Below are positions 32,870-42,707 of a stretch of 64,000 nt of DNA, in pieces. The stretch spans positions 61,095-125,094 of the forward strand of contig CABUVO010000007.1 of assembly GCA_902495075.1 (NCBI GenBank), written 5' to 3'. The position numbers and the translations under genes are program-made. The stretch's first letter is position 1, and every line of letters starts with the position of its first letter. The DNA comes from an uncultured Porphyromonadaceae bacterium (GTDB taxonomy: Bacteria > Bacteroidota > Bacteroidia > Bacteroidales > Muribaculaceae). The notes below the pieces were generated by a model. It saw only the letters and a list, made by a program, of their open reading frames with translations. It was not told the origin of the DNA and did not search any database.

Positions 32870-33724
32870 ATGAAAAGGAACCGCCTCGTATTTCGTGGCT
32901 TAATTGCCGGCATGATTTCTATTGTCATGACCGGCTGTGGTGTGCCTAAAGATGTGGCATATTTCCAGGATATAGACTCTACGACTATTCTGGAAACTGC
33001 CCAGAGTGCACCAATAAAAGTAAAACCAGGAGACAAGCTCTCCATAGTGGTAAAATCAAAGGATCCGCAGTTATCAGCGCTGTTTAATCTTCCGGTGTAT
33101 TCGTCAAGAATCGGACAGGGAGGATCAACAAACGGCAACACGAGTGAACTTCGCGCATACACAGGGGCTCAGTCAGAGAGTGTGGCTTCATATACCGTAA
33201 CCCCTGAAGGCGAAATCGATTTCCCGGTATTGGGTTATATTAAAGTGGCAGGAATGACTCGTGCTGAGCTTGCGGGATATATTAAAGGAGAACTTATGGG
33301 TCGTGAGCTTGTAAAGGATCCTACGGTTGTAGTTGAATTCCTCAGTTCAGGTATCAGCGTGATGGGCGAGGTTAACCGTCCGGGTCGTTATGATCTCAAT
33401 CGTGATCAACTCAATATTCTCGAGGCTCTTACGCTCGCAGGAGACCTTACCATCAACGGGCAGCGTCAGAATGTGCGCGTGGTTCGCAGTGAGAATGGAA
33501 AGGTTAATACATATGTTTTGGATCTTACGGATGCCGCATCTTTAATGCAGAATCCAGCTTTCTATCTGCAGCAGGATGATGTGGTCTATGTTGAACCAAA
33601 CAAACAGAGAAAACGTTCAAGTACGGTTAACGGTAACAACGCCCTTAGCGTAAGCTTCTGGGTATCTGTGGCATCGTTGCTCACTTCGGTTGTAACCACA
33701 ATCGCAGTGTTCATCAATAAATAA
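32870..33724 (+). CDS. Wza-like polysaccharide export lipoprotein
   Basis: A 284-residue outer-membrane lipoprotein: signal peptide with lipobox MTGC (Cys about 24), a Poly_export domain (about 45-135: VKPGDKLSIVVKS, YTVTPEGEIDFPVLGYIKV), then SLBB (about 155-235: SGISVMGEVNRPGRYDL, LTLAGDLTINGQRQNV). It ends in a hydrophobic segment (VSVASLLTSVVTTIAVFI). It would form the export channel working with the downstream Wzc-like protein. The C-terminal membrane segment is common in Bacteroidetes versions. Confidence 0.88.
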   Translation: MKRNRLVFRGLIAGMISIVMTGCGVPKDVAYFQDIDSTTILETAQSAPIKVKPGDKLSIVVKSKDPQLSALFNLPVYSSRIGQGGSTNGNTSELRAYTGAQSESVASYTVTPEGEIDFPVLGYIKVAGMTRAELAGYIKGELMGRELVKDPTVVVEFLSSGISVMGEVNRPGRYDLNRDQLNILEALTLAGDLTINGQRQNVRVVRSENGKVNTYVLDLTDAASLMQNPAFYLQQDDVVYVEPNKQRKRSSTVNGNNALSVSFWVSVASLLTSVVTTIAVFINK

Positions 33725-33738
33725 TACGAAAAGGGAAA

Positions 33739-36171
33739 ATGGAGGAAAATATAATCAGAGCACAGGTTCCGGAAGAGGAAGAGGTGTTCTCTTTAAAAGA
33801 CTTTCTTACGCAATGCCTTGCCAAGTGGCAATGGTTTATGGCATCTGTTGTGATCTTTTGCTGTATTGGCGTTTTCTATATTCTTCGCCAGCAGCCGGTT
33901 TATTCACGTAGCATGGCTGTGTTGATTAAGGATCAGGATGGCGGAGGTGGAGTTGGCGACATAAGCAACGCGTTCTCATCGATGGGTCTTGTAGCATCGA
34001 ACACTAATGTCAACAACGAGTTGATCTCCTTGACATCTCCCGCCGTGATATATGAGGTGATCCAGCGTCTTGGGCTTGATGTGAATTATAATTCTCCCGG
34101 GAGATTCCATAAAACCACCCTTTATGGAACGACCCTTCCAATTAACGTTAAATTCCATGATCTTGAAGAGCAACAGGCTGCGGGTTTCTCAGCCGAGCTT
34201 GGAGAGAACGGAACTGTGAAGCTGAGTAAATTCTATATCGCTACTCCAGATGGAAAAGAAGAGATAGAAAAAGAAATCACAGTGAAACTTGGTTTTGATC
34301 CGGTCAAGACACCTGTCGGCAATGTTACCATTAGTCCCAACGGCAGTTATATCGCGCCTAAAGGAAAGAAGGCTAAGAAGGTGTCGGAGATTCTTGTCAG
34401 CCGTATGGGCATGCAGAACAGTGTAGAGCTTTACGGTGCGATGGTCAAGGGGGATCTTGCCGATAAAGACGCCGATGTCATAGACCTTAGCATGAAGGAT
34501 GTTTCCGCTCAGCGGGCTGTTGACGTATTGAATGCCATAGTGGATGTCTATAATGAGAATTGGGTTCAGGACAAGAATAAGGTTGCTGTGGCTACTTCCA
34601 GTTTTATTGATGAGCGTTTGCGTCTGATTGAGGGTGAGCTTGGCAACGTGGATAACGAAATATTTGATTTCAAACGTGATCATCGAGTGCCGGATCTTGA
34701 GGAGGCTGCAAAGACACAGATGAAGCAATCTGTTGAGATGTCAAACAAGATGCTTGAGGTTACAAACCAGATGTCGATGTCGATTTATTTGCGCGATTAT
34801 CTTAATAACCCGACCAATGCAAAGAGCGTTATTCCTGTGAATACCGGAATCGGCTCTCCGACTCTTGAAGCCCAGATAAACAACTACAATAATCTTCTTC
34901 TCACCCGCAACACTTTGGCTGCAAGTTCTTCTGACAGCAACCCTCTTGTGGTGGATTATGACGGACAGATCAAAGGTCTGAGAGAGGCAATTGTGAATGC
35001 TATCAATGGTCAGATTGTTGCGCTTAACAAGACTCTTAGAAATATGGAAGGAGCCAAGGGTGTCGCCGAGGGGCAGTTGGCATCGGGTCCTACTCAGGCT
35101 AAATATCTTCTCAGTGTGGAGCGTCAGCAGAAAGTGAAGGAATCGCTTTATCTTTATCTCCTTCAGAAACGTGAAGAAAATGAGCTCACACAGAAATTTA
35201 CAGCCGACAATACACGGATCATCACTCCTCCAACCGGCTCACTTCAGCCTGTGGCTCCGAAGAAGGGCATGATTCTTATGGTATGTTTCCTATTGGGTCT
35301 ATGTGTACCTGGCGTAGCTCTTTATATTTCCGAGGCAACGAATACGAAAGTGCGCAACCGCAAGGATCTCGACAAAATGTCAACGCCGTTTGCCGGTGAG
35401 ATACCGTTCGTTGGTAAGAAATCACTTATGGATGTTGTGCGCAAGGTCTTCCCGAAGAAAAAGAGTTCAAGAGAGCTTGAGAAGGTACTCGTTGCTGTTA
35501 AGGATGGCAGTCGCGATGTGGTTAGTGAGTCATTCCGGATAGTCAGAGGCAATCTGGATTTCATGATTCGCGATCAAGGATCATGTAATGTGATTATGAT
35601 TACTTCGTTCAATCCGGGATCCGGAAAATCATTCATCTCATTCAACCTTGCGTCTTCTTTTGCGTTGAAAGGGAAGAAAGTATTGGTTGTAGACGGAGAC
35701 CTTCGTCATGGATCTGTGTCTCAGTTTGTGAATATGCCTTCCAAGGGTATAAGTAGTTATCTGACAGGCAATACCAATGACTGGAAAAATCTGGTGGTTC
35801 CTGTGACCAGCCATGATGGAATGTATGTTATGCCTATCGGACATCGTCCGCCTAACCCTGCAGAACTTATGGACAATGGGCGTCTTGGCGAGTTTATTGC
35901 TGAAGCGCGTAAAGATTATGACTATATATTTATTGATTGTCCACCTACAGATGTAGTCGTTGATACGCAGATCGTTGAGAAATATGTGGATCGCACAATA
36001 TTTGTGGTTCGCGCCGGTCTGCTTGACCGTAAGGCAGTTGCAGATATAGATGCCATATACCGCAATAAACGCTTCAAACAGATGTGCATTGTGTTGAATG
36101 GTATTGAACGAACCAGCAAATCAAGGGCATACGGAGTGTATGGATATTATTCAGACAAAGACAAGGAATAA
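33739..36171 (+). CDS. Wzc-like polysaccharide co-polymerase / BY-kinase
   Basis: An 810-residue inner-membrane protein: Wzz domain between transmembrane segments at about 33-50 and 513-530 with a long periplasmic part, then a cytoplasmic tyrosine-kinase domain. ATP motifs: Walker A FNPGSGKSF (about 625), Walker A' VVDGDLRHG (about 650) and Walker B IFIDCPP (about 730). The C-terminus has a Tyr cluster (AYGVYGYYSDKDKE) for autophosphorylation. It controls chain length and export; the phosphatase that likely reverses it is the next gene. Confidence 0.9.
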   Translation: MEENIIRAQVPEEEEVFSLKDFLTQCLAKWQWFMASVVIFCCIGVFYILRQQPVYSRSMAVLIKDQDGGGGVGDISNAFSSMGLVASNTNVNNELISLTSPAVIYEVIQRLGLDVNYNSPGRFHKTTLYGTTLPINVKFHDLEEQQAAGFSAELGENGTVKLSKFYIATPDGKEEIEKEITVKLGFDPVKTPVGNVTISPNGSYIAPKGKKAKKVSEILVSRMGMQNSVELYGAMVKGDLADKDADVIDLSMKDVSAQRAVDVLNAIVDVYNENWVQDKNKVAVATSSFIDERLRLIEGELGNVDNEIFDFKRDHRVPDLEEAAKTQMKQSVEMSNKMLEVTNQMSMSIYLRDYLNNPTNAKSVIPVNTGIGSPTLEAQINNYNNLLLTRNTLAASSSDSNPLVVDYDGQIKGLREAIVNAINGQIVALNKTLRNMEGAKGVAEGQLASGPTQAKYLLSVERQQKVKESLYLYLLQKREENELTQKFTADNTRIITPPTGSLQPVAPKKGMILMVCFLLGLCVPGVALYISEATNTKVRNRKDLDKMSTPFAGEIPFVGKKSLMDVVRKVFPKKKSSRELEKVLVAVKDGSRDVVSESFRIVRGNLDFMIRDQGSCNVIMITSFNPGSGKSFISFNLASSFALKGKKVLVVDGDLRHGSVSQFVNMPSKGISSYLTGNTNDWKNLVVPVTSHDGMYVMPIGHRPPNPAELMDNGRLGEFIAEARKDYDYIFIDCPPTDVVVDTQIVEKYVDRTIFVVRAGLLDRKAVADIDAIYRNKRFKQMCIVLNGIERTSKSRAYGVYGYYSDKDKE

Positions 36172-36206
36172 TAAAGCAGGCATATAGCCCGCGTAATAAA
36201 TTTCAT

Positions 36207-36248
36207 ACTCATTCCGGCCAAAAGAAGAGGTCGGAATGAGTGTTTTTT
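36207..36248 (+). terminator. hairpin terminator between kinase and phosphatase genes
   Basis: ACTCATTCCG (36207-36216) pairs with CGGAATGAGT (36232-36241) and is followed by GTTTTTT. It may attenuate rather than end the operon, since the same pathway continues. Confidence 0.7.
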
Positions 36249-36261
36249 AATAATCATAAAG

Positions 36262-36987
36262 ATGTGGCCATTTAAATCTACAGATAAATTAATCGAAACT
36301 GGAATGTTTCAGGGTTTCATCGATTGGCATTCGCATATACTGCCGGGTGTTGACGATGGAATCAAGACTATAGAGGATTCTCTTGCAGTCTTGAAAAGAT
36401 ATGAGGAAGTAGGAGTCAGGAAAGTGTGGCTTACACCTCATGTGATGGAGGATTACCCCAACACCCCGGAATCTCTGCAGGAGCGTTATTCCGAACTTAA
36501 AAAAGCCTATGAAGGATCTATAGACTTAAGGCTTGCTTCAGAGAATATGCTTGATTCTCTTTTTGAGGAAAGATTGCAGAAAAATGAATTTCTTCCGATT
36601 GGTGATTCAGGGAAGCATCTCTTGGTTGAGACAAGCTATATGAATCCCCCTTACGGCATGGAGGAAATGATAGAGGGTGTAATCAGTCTTGGCTATACCC
36701 CTGTTCTTGCACATCCGGAGCGTTATCGTTATATGGAAGAGGAGGATTATTATAAATGGAAAGACCGCGGTCTGTTGTTTCAGACCAATTTCATGTCGCT
36801 TGTTGACGGATATGGCGAGACGGCGCGTAAGAAATGCGAATGGCTGCTTAAGGAGGGGATGATAGATATTTGTGGCAGCGATGTGCACCGTCTCTCTTTC
36901 TTTGATCACTGCGTGGCGCAGCGGCCGAAGAAGTCAAGTTCGCTTGAACAGCTTGTGGAGATAGCCAAAAATCCGCGACTCGGCTGA
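36262..36987 (+). CDS. CpsB/YwqE-type tyrosine-protein phosphatase
   Basis: A 241-residue PHP-family metal-dependent phosphatase. Metal ligands appear in DWHSHILPGVDDG (about 21-33), LTPHVM, ETSYM, LAHPERYRYM and CGSDVHR. It dephosphorylates the C-terminal tyrosines of the Wzc-like kinase encoded just before it, so the pair regulates EPS assembly. It lies after a terminator-like hairpin, 14 bases from it, so its level may be lower than that of the kinase. Confidence 0.88.
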   Translation: MWPFKSTDKLIETGMFQGFIDWHSHILPGVDDGIKTIEDSLAVLKRYEEVGVRKVWLTPHVMEDYPNTPESLQERYSELKKAYEGSIDLRLASENMLDSLFEERLQKNEFLPIGDSGKHLLVETSYMNPPYGMEEMIEGVISLGYTPVLAHPERYRYMEEEDYYKWKDRGLLFQTNFMSLVDGYGETARKKCEWLLKEGMIDICGSDVHRLSFFDHCVAQRPKKSSSLEQLVEIAKNPRLG

Positions 36988-37001
36988 ATGCATATGGAGT
37001 A

Positions 37002-38351
37002 ATGTTATTTCACTTGGCAAATATATTTCAAGATAAATCAAGAAGTGGCAGATTAAAAATTGATATTATAGGATCTGTTGCGCTGAAGGGCATAAGTGTT
37101 GTTTTATCATTGCTTATTGTGCCTCTAACCATTGATTATGTTAATCCAACACAATATGGAATATGGCTTACGCTTAGTTCATTGGTGTCATGGATAGTGT
37201 TTTTTGATGCAGGTCTTACTCTCGGTTTTAGGAATAAATTTGGAGAAGCAATAGCGAAAGATAAACATTTGCTGGCAAAGGTTTATGTATCAAATACGTA
37301 TTATGTGCTGGGCTTAATATGCGCCATAATATTGATAACGGTTTTTGTAGGTGGTGGTTACGTAAATTGGGCTTCAATGCTCGGTGTGGAATCCTCGTAT
37401 CAAAATGAATTGAGTAAAGTCTTCTCATTGCTTGTAATTTTTTTTAGCTTTCAATTGGTATTCCAGACCATGTCTACTATACTTGTGGCTGATCAAAAAG
37501 TGATGTGGAGCTCGCTGATTAATGTTATCGGTCAAATGCTGACACTGATTGTAATATTTATTTTGTCAAGAATGAGGCAGCATGGCGACTTGATAGATTT
37601 GGTATGGGTTGTTTCAGGTATGCCTGTAATTGTTCTGTTTTTGGCATCGTTGCTGCTTTTTACCAAAAGATACAGAGCGTATCGCCCAACTTTCAGATAT
37701 TTTAGATTCAGATACGTGAAGGATGTGTTGGGAACAGGATATAAGTTTTTTATTATTACCACCGCAATGTTGTTTATATTCCAGCTTATGAATGTAATCA
37801 TTTCTAAATCTTTAGGTCCGGAAGCCGTTACGGAATATAACATTGCATATAAATACTATAATGTATTTTTTATGTTTCTTACATTAGTGCTCAATCCTAT
37901 ATGGACAGCTTTTACAAATGCATTTTCGAATAAGGATTATAACTGGATGAGATCCACCCTGCGGAGAATAGACAGATTTGCATGGGGTATTTGGGGAGGA
38001 TTGGGTATAATGTTTGTTATTTCTAAGTTATTTTATAAGATCTGGATAGGGGATAGCGTATCGGTTCCCGTTGGTGTGAATATATCAGTCGCTATATATA
38101 TGATGATTATGTCGGTGGCTAATGTGTATATGTATCTTGTCAATGGAATTGGGAAAGTTAGTCTTCAATTATATATTTATTTAGTTTTCGCTATTATTGC
38201 TTATCCTTCTATGAATTATTTGTGTGGAAAATATGGGATATCCGGATTGTTGATTGTTCCGTCGATCGTATATGTGATTCAGGCTTGTTTGCTGAAGATA
38301 CAGGTGAATAGAATCATCAGAGGTAAAGCATCTGGAATCTGGAATCATTGA
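37002..38351 (+). CDS. Wzx-like polysaccharide flippase
   Basis: A 449-residue membrane protein with about 12 hydrophobic segments and the PST/MATE-like start (IDIIGSVALKGISVVLSLLIVPLTI, read in parts; YVNPTQYGIWLTLSSLVSW). It flips the undecaprenyl-linked repeat unit to the periplasm. AT content rises here compared with the genes before, as is common in the variable part of polysaccharide loci. It ends 9 bases from the convergent glycosyltransferase fusion gene. Confidence 0.82.
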   Translation: MLFHLANIFQDKSRSGRLKIDIIGSVALKGISVVLSLLIVPLTIDYVNPTQYGIWLTLSSLVSWIVFFDAGLTLGFRNKFGEAIAKDKHLLAKVYVSNTYYVLGLICAIILITVFVGGGYVNWASMLGVESSYQNELSKVFSLLVIFFSFQLVFQTMSTILVADQKVMWSSLINVIGQMLTLIVIFILSRMRQHGDLIDLVWVVSGMPVIVLFLASLLLFTKRYRAYRPTFRYFRFRYVKDVLGTGYKFFIITTAMLFIFQLMNVIISKSLGPEAVTEYNIAYKYYNVFFMFLTLVLNPIWTAFTNAFSNKDYNWMRSTLRRIDRFAWGIWGGLGIMFVISKLFYKIWIGDSVSVPVGVNISVAIYMMIMSVANVYMYLVNGIGKVSLQLYIYLVFAIIAYPSMNYLCGKYGISGLLIVPSIVYVIQACLLKIQVNRIIRGKASGIWNH

Positions 38352-38360
38352 ACTAAGACT

Positions 38361-39641
38361 CTAAGCAAATGGGAGCGACCATTCACATTTATAGTTGAGA
38401 TTTTGGTTTCTGGTTCCTATCTTTTTTGCCGGCACCCCTGCCACGATTGTATAGGGCTCGACATCTGAGGTTACAACAGCACCTGCGCATACGACAGCAC
38501 CTTTGCCAATTGTTACTCCCTGGAGAATTGTTGCGCAGGCACCGATCCATACATAGTCATGAATGATTATGGGATAAAATCTTCCTGCGAAAGACGGTGA
38601 ATTATGGTCATGACTACCCGTCAGGATAGTTGAATTATAAGATATGGAGACATTATTTCCAATTATTAACGTGCCCCTCGCATCAAGAATGCAACCTCTG
38701 TTGATATGAGATGAATTTCCTATTCGTAATCCGGTGGGATGATAAAAGAACTGTTTCATATTTATGATGGTGCCCTTGCCAATTCTTGCCCCTAAGAACT
38801 TTAGCCATGTCTTTCTTAAACGGTAACAAGGAAAGTTGCCGATGGGTCCGTTTGCAAGGAAAAGACAGAAATCATAGATGTAATGAATGGCTTTTGACAT
38901 GTATCTGTTAAGAAACGCTTTTGTTCTTAATACGCTAAGATGATGCCTGATTTTTTTTAACAGTGATGGAGACTTGTCGGCATGAGTTATTTTGAAAACA
39001 TATTTTAAAGAGCGTACAGGATTGTTCGACATTCCTTCCTGTTCGTAAATCATTATAGGGAGATCAATTTTTGCAAAGGTAGCTCCGGCTTTATACATTG
39101 AAAAGATCTGGTTGAAATCAAGCGAATATCCCAGATCTGTTGATTTGGACAGGTCAAATTTGATTCTCTTATGGAGTTTTGCATCGACAAATGAAGCACC
39201 ATGTCTGTAGATTGGGAAACGGCTAAGATTTGCAGAATTGCTATCGGCTATACGGTAATGGGAGTTTCCGCATGGCTCTATTTCTATGCTGTCACCAAAG
39301 AACACATCAGCATTGACATTAGACATAAGGAAGACTGCCTTTTCAATGGTTGTGGACTCAACAAAGGTATCTCCGGCATTCATCATAATAATTGAATCGC
39401 CGGTTGATAATTCAACTCCCTTGTTCATCGCGTCGTAAACACCATTGTCTTTTTCAGATACAAAAATATTGATGCGATCCTTGTATTTGTTTATTATATC
39501 AATTGTTCCATCAGAAGATTTGCCATCGATGATAATGTATTCGATATTGCTGTAAGTCTGATTCACAACCGAAAGAATAGTCTTCTCAATCGATTGAAAG
39601 GCATTATAACACACTGTTATGATGGAAATTTTTCTATGCAT
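38361..39641 (-). CDS. glycosyltransferase family 2 fused to hexapeptide acyltransferase
   Basis: A 426-residue two-domain protein on the opposite strand of the EPS operon. Residues 1-215: GT-A GT2 (KISIITVCYNAFQSIEKTI, IIIDGKSSDGT, SEKDNGVYDAMNKG, MMNAGDTF). Residues about 260-426: left-handed beta-helix acetyltransferase of the WcaF/Maa type (ARIGKGTIINM, ILTGSHDHNS with the likely catalytic His, GAVVTSDVEPYTIVAGVPAKKIG). It would add a sugar and acetylate the product or acceptor. The open reading frame is intact, and it has its own promoter. Confidence 0.85.
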   Translation of the reverse strand: MHRKISIITVCYNAFQSIEKTILSVVNQTYSNIEYIIIDGKSSDGTIDIINKYKDRINIFVSEKDNGVYDAMNKGVELSTGDSIIMMNAGDTFVESTTIEKAVFLMSNVNADVFFGDSIEIEPCGNSHYRIADSNSANLSRFPIYRHGASFVDAKLHKRIKFDLSKSTDLGYSLDFNQIFSMYKAGATFAKIDLPIMIYEQEGMSNNPVRSLKYVFKITHADKSPSLLKKIRHHLSVLRTKAFLNRYMSKAIHYIYDFCLFLANGPIGNFPCYRLRKTWLKFLGARIGKGTIINMKQFFYHPTGLRIGNSSHINRGCILDARGTLIIGNNVSISYNSTILTGSHDHNSPSFAGRFYPIIIHDYVWIGACATILQGVTIGKGAVVCAGAVVTSDVEPYTIVAGVPAKKIGTRNQNLNYKCEWSLPFA

Positions 39642-39664
39642 GTCTTATGAAATCAAATGGATCA

Positions 39665-39696
39665 CAAAGGTAATTATAAAAAACGGGTGATGCAAA
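39665..39696 (-). promoter_or_regulatory. promoter of the fused transferase gene
   Basis: On the minus strand TTTG (39693-39696) and TACCTTTG (39665-39672), spacer 20, 24 bases before the ATG. Confidence 0.6.
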
Positions 39697-39842
39697 TATA
39701 ATCATCGGCAAAATAAAAGGTTAAATGACTCGTTAAAAAATAGGGGTGTCAGAGTAATTCGTGCCCGCTTAGGAAGGAATAGGTGATGAGGATATATGAA
39801 TATGTTGTATTCCATGGAACACAGAATGCCAGGCTCTGAATA

Positions 39843-40991
39843 ATGCAGCCTATATATAGCTACATATATGGCATACCATATGTATTGGTTGTCCTTGTTC
39901 TTTTATATTTTTCATATCATGAAAAACGTGAAAGGACGAGGAAAATCGCTATATATGCAATGGGTGGCATTCTAATTCTCTTTTTCGGATTGCGCGGGTT
40001 TGTCCAAACCGACTGGTATCTATATTATTGGTTGTATTACAGGGTTCCTTCATTTCTTGACAGTGGAATTTATTTCGAGCGTCGGATAGAGCCCGGATTC
40101 ATGTTTGTGACCCAGATTTTCAAGACTATTACGGATGATTACCACGTATGGGTTTTGTTGAATACCATAGTGGATATTGTAGCGTTTACATTTATATTCA
40201 AAAGGTATAGCCGTTCGATAGCCTGGTCGTGGATTATGTTTATATGTTTCTCAGGAATCATACTGGAATTTAACCTGATGAGGAATGTCAAAGCTGTGAT
40301 ATTATTCCTATTGGCACTCCCATATCTGGAGAAACGGCAGTTCTGGAAATTCTTACTTATATGGATTGTTGCAATGTTAATGCATACGTCCGCTATATTT
40401 TATTTACCCGCATATTTTGTATTGACAAAAAATTGGGGCAGAGTGTGGCCTATAGTACTGTTTCTTTCCGTAAATGTTATTTTCTTTTTTAAGGCGTATC
40501 CCACAACGTTGATATTAAGTAACTTCTATGGTATGGATAGTGCTTTTGTCGGGAAGGCTTTAGGATATCTTGCCAATGCGGAGGCGGAACAGGGTTTGAC
40601 CTTTGGCTACTTTGAAAGGTTACTTATGTTTATACTAGTGTATTTCCTGTATGCTAAACTTTATCAACAACGGAAATCAAATAGAATATTCTGTAATAGT
40701 TTCTATATATATTACGCATTGTGGTATGTCTTTTCGGATGTGCCGGTTTTTGTTGAGCGTATGCCAGTGTTGTTTGCCTTTTCGTACTGGATAATAATTC
40801 CTAACATGATGGGGCTTGCAAAAGGGCAGCTACGACGCATTGTAAATGTATTGGCAATTGCTTTTGCAGTCATGAAAGTTCTGATATTGACTGATCATAT
40901 ACTTTATGATTACGACAATCAGGCATGGGGGATAAAGTCTAAGGAAGAGAGGATGGTTGATATGCGTCGTTATGAAAATTCAAGTAGGTGA
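39843..40991 (+). CDS. EpsG-like O-unit polymerase (Wzy role)
   Basis: A 382-residue membrane protein with about 10-11 segments and the EpsG pattern near the start (LFFGLRGFVQTDWYLYYWLY, EPGFMFVTQIFK), RNVKAVILFLLALPYLEKR and MHTSAIFYLPAYF. EpsG proteins polymerise repeat units in the periplasm. It overlaps the next glycosyltransferase by 4 bases. The start at 39843 follows a 200-base intergenic gap with no clear promoter seen by me on this strand. Confidence 0.8.
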   Translation: MQPIYSYIYGIPYVLVVLVLLYFSYHEKRERTRKIAIYAMGGILILFFGLRGFVQTDWYLYYWLYYRVPSFLDSGIYFERRIEPGFMFVTQIFKTITDDYHVWVLLNTIVDIVAFTFIFKRYSRSIAWSWIMFICFSGIILEFNLMRNVKAVILFLLALPYLEKRQFWKFLLIWIVAMLMHTSAIFYLPAYFVLTKNWGRVWPIVLFLSVNVIFFFKAYPTTLILSNFYGMDSAFVGKALGYLANAEAEQGLTFGYFERLLMFILVYFLYAKLYQQRKSNRIFCNSFYIYYALWYVFSDVPVFVERMPVLFAFSYWIIIPNMMGLAKGQLRRIVNVLAIAFAVMKVLILTDHILYDYDNQAWGIKSKEERMVDMRRYENSSR

Positions 40992-41986
40992 TGAAAAAAA
41001 GAGTTCTTTTTTCGGGGTTCAGAGATCCGGCGCATTCTAAGAGCGGAGGTTACGATTGGATCACAGGATATGGGGATGCATCCGATATTCTCTTGCTCTC
41101 TGAGGTTCCATTCGGCAACATACCAATGAAATCGGGATGGATACGATTGCCGTTGGCAATTCTTGACCTCCTCACAAGATTCCGACGAAAGAGGTATGAT
41201 ATAGTGCATCTGTTTTATGGAGATGTGACTATGCTGCGGTTTTTGCCATATCGAAAGTCGAGAACACATAAAGTTGTAGCCACAGTGCATCTGGATATAG
41301 AGACACGTAGATTCAAGAAAGCATTAATAAAACAACTAAGAGCTCTCGACCGGATTATTGTGCTTAGTAGTGGTCAGGAACGTGAATTAAAGGAGAAATA
41401 TGATCTTGATGCAGTTTTCATACCACATGGCTTTAACCGACCGGTATTTGAAAAGGTGAATGTTGCCGATAGGAACGGTAGGTATCTTGATAGGGATAAG
41501 ATCAACATTCTTACGATAGGAAAGACGTACAGGGATTTTGACCTTTATGACAGGATCGTATCCAGGCTTTGCTCAAGACCCGAAATCCAATTTCATCTTG
41601 TCGGAGCACCCGAAGATGTGAAGAGCAGATATGAGAATGCAAAGAATGTAAGGGTATATAACCGGCTTGAAGACAATGAATTCTATTCGTTGATATCTAT
41701 TGCTGACTATTGTTTCTTACCTCTTTCTTTCGCAACTGCCAATAACTCGCTACTGGAATCGCAGAGTTTGGATCTTCCTTTAATTCTACCCAGTATTACA
41801 GGAGTAGAGGATTATGCCGCCCCGGCACCTATGAATATTTTCTATACTTCAGAAAAAGATTTATGTGAGAAGTTATGTGAATTAAAAAAGTCGAAGAAGG
41901 ATGGGCAGTTGTCGGAATTTGTAGAGAGATTTGAATGGTCTAATATTTACCGGTTATTGGATTCGCTATATGATAACCTTGCATAA
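40988..41986 (+). CDS. glycosyltransferase, GT-B type
   Basis: A 332-residue cytosolic protein with a GT4-like layout: an N-terminal half with IVHLFYGDVTMLRFLP and ATVHLDIETRRFKK, a linker with FIPHGFN, then a C-terminal nucleotide-sugar half (INILTIGKTYRDFDLYDRI, QFHLVGAPEDV, YCFLPLSFATANNSLLES with a Glu of the E-x7-E type region). Donor and acceptor cannot be told. It is coupled to the polymerase gene by an ATGA overlap. Confidence 0.75.
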   Translation: MMKKRVLFSGFRDPAHSKSGGYDWITGYGDASDILLLSEVPFGNIPMKSGWIRLPLAILDLLTRFRRKRYDIVHLFYGDVTMLRFLPYRKSRTHKVVATVHLDIETRRFKKALIKQLRALDRIIVLSSGQERELKEKYDLDAVFIPHGFNRPVFEKVNVADRNGRYLDRDKINILTIGKTYRDFDLYDRIVSRLCSRPEIQFHLVGAPEDVKSRYENAKNVRVYNRLEDNEFYSLISIADYCFLPLSFATANNSLLESQSLDLPLILPSITGVEDYAAPAPMNIFYTSEKDLCEKLCELKKSKKDGQLSEFVERFEWSNIYRLLDSLYDNLA

Positions 41987-41999
41987 ATTGATTTAAAGT

Positions 42000-42707
42000 A
42001 TGGTATCAGTTTGTCTGGCAAGTTATAATGGAGAGAAATATATACGTGATCAAATCAGTTCTATTTTGTCTGAAATCAGGGATGACGATGAATTGATAAT
42101 ATCAGACGATGGTTCTGTTGATAATACGTGTGCAATCATAGAATCGTTTAATGACAGAAGGGTTTCATTGGTTCATAATGTAAAAAAGCATGGGATAAAC
42201 GGAAATTTTGAGAATGCCTTGAAACATGCGAAAGGGGAAATCGTTTTCTTGTCAGACCAAGACGACATATGGCTGCCAGGGAAACTAAATGCATGCATGG
42301 AAGCTTTGAAAAATAGTTTCTGTGTGGTTCATGATGCTTATATCACTGATGCGGATTTGAATATACTGGAGGACAGTTTTTTTAAATCCTTTAATTGTAA
42401 GACTGGTTTTGTGCACAATTGGATCAAGAACGGGTACCTTGGTTGTGCCATGGCTTTTCATAGGAAAATACTTGATTTGGCATTGCCTATACCCAATAAT
42501 CTGCCTGTTTGGCAGGACATTTGGATTGGGTCTTTATGTCAGCTTACCAAGGGAGTGACGTTTATACCTTTTAAAGGAATAAAATTCAGACGACATTCTG
42601 CGACTTCTTCCACAACATACAAGAATAGTTTTACGTTAAGTAAAAAGATTAGCTATAGAATATTGTTGCTATGGCATTTGTTCAAGCGACTCTACCTGCA
42701 TAAATGA
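42000..42707 (+). CDS. glycosyltransferase family 2
   Basis: A 235-residue GT-A enzyme: VSVCLASYNGEKYIRDQISS, IISDDGSVDNT, FLSDQDDIWLPGKL (DxD-like) and LPVWQDIWIGSL, a pattern like the rhamnosyltransferase-type GT2 proteins. It adds one sugar of the repeat unit; which one is unknown. It overlaps the next GT2 gene by 4 bases. Confidence 0.82.
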   Translation: MVSVCLASYNGEKYIRDQISSILSEIRDDDELIISDDGSVDNTCAIIESFNDRRVSLVHNVKKHGINGNFENALKHAKGEIVFLSDQDDIWLPGKLNACMEALKNSFCVVHDAYITDADLNILEDSFFKSFNCKTGFVHNWIKNGYLGCAMAFHRKILDLALPIPNNLPVWQDIWIGSLCQLTKGVTFIPFKGIKFRRHSATSSTTYKNSFTLSKKISYRILLLWHLFKRLYLHK

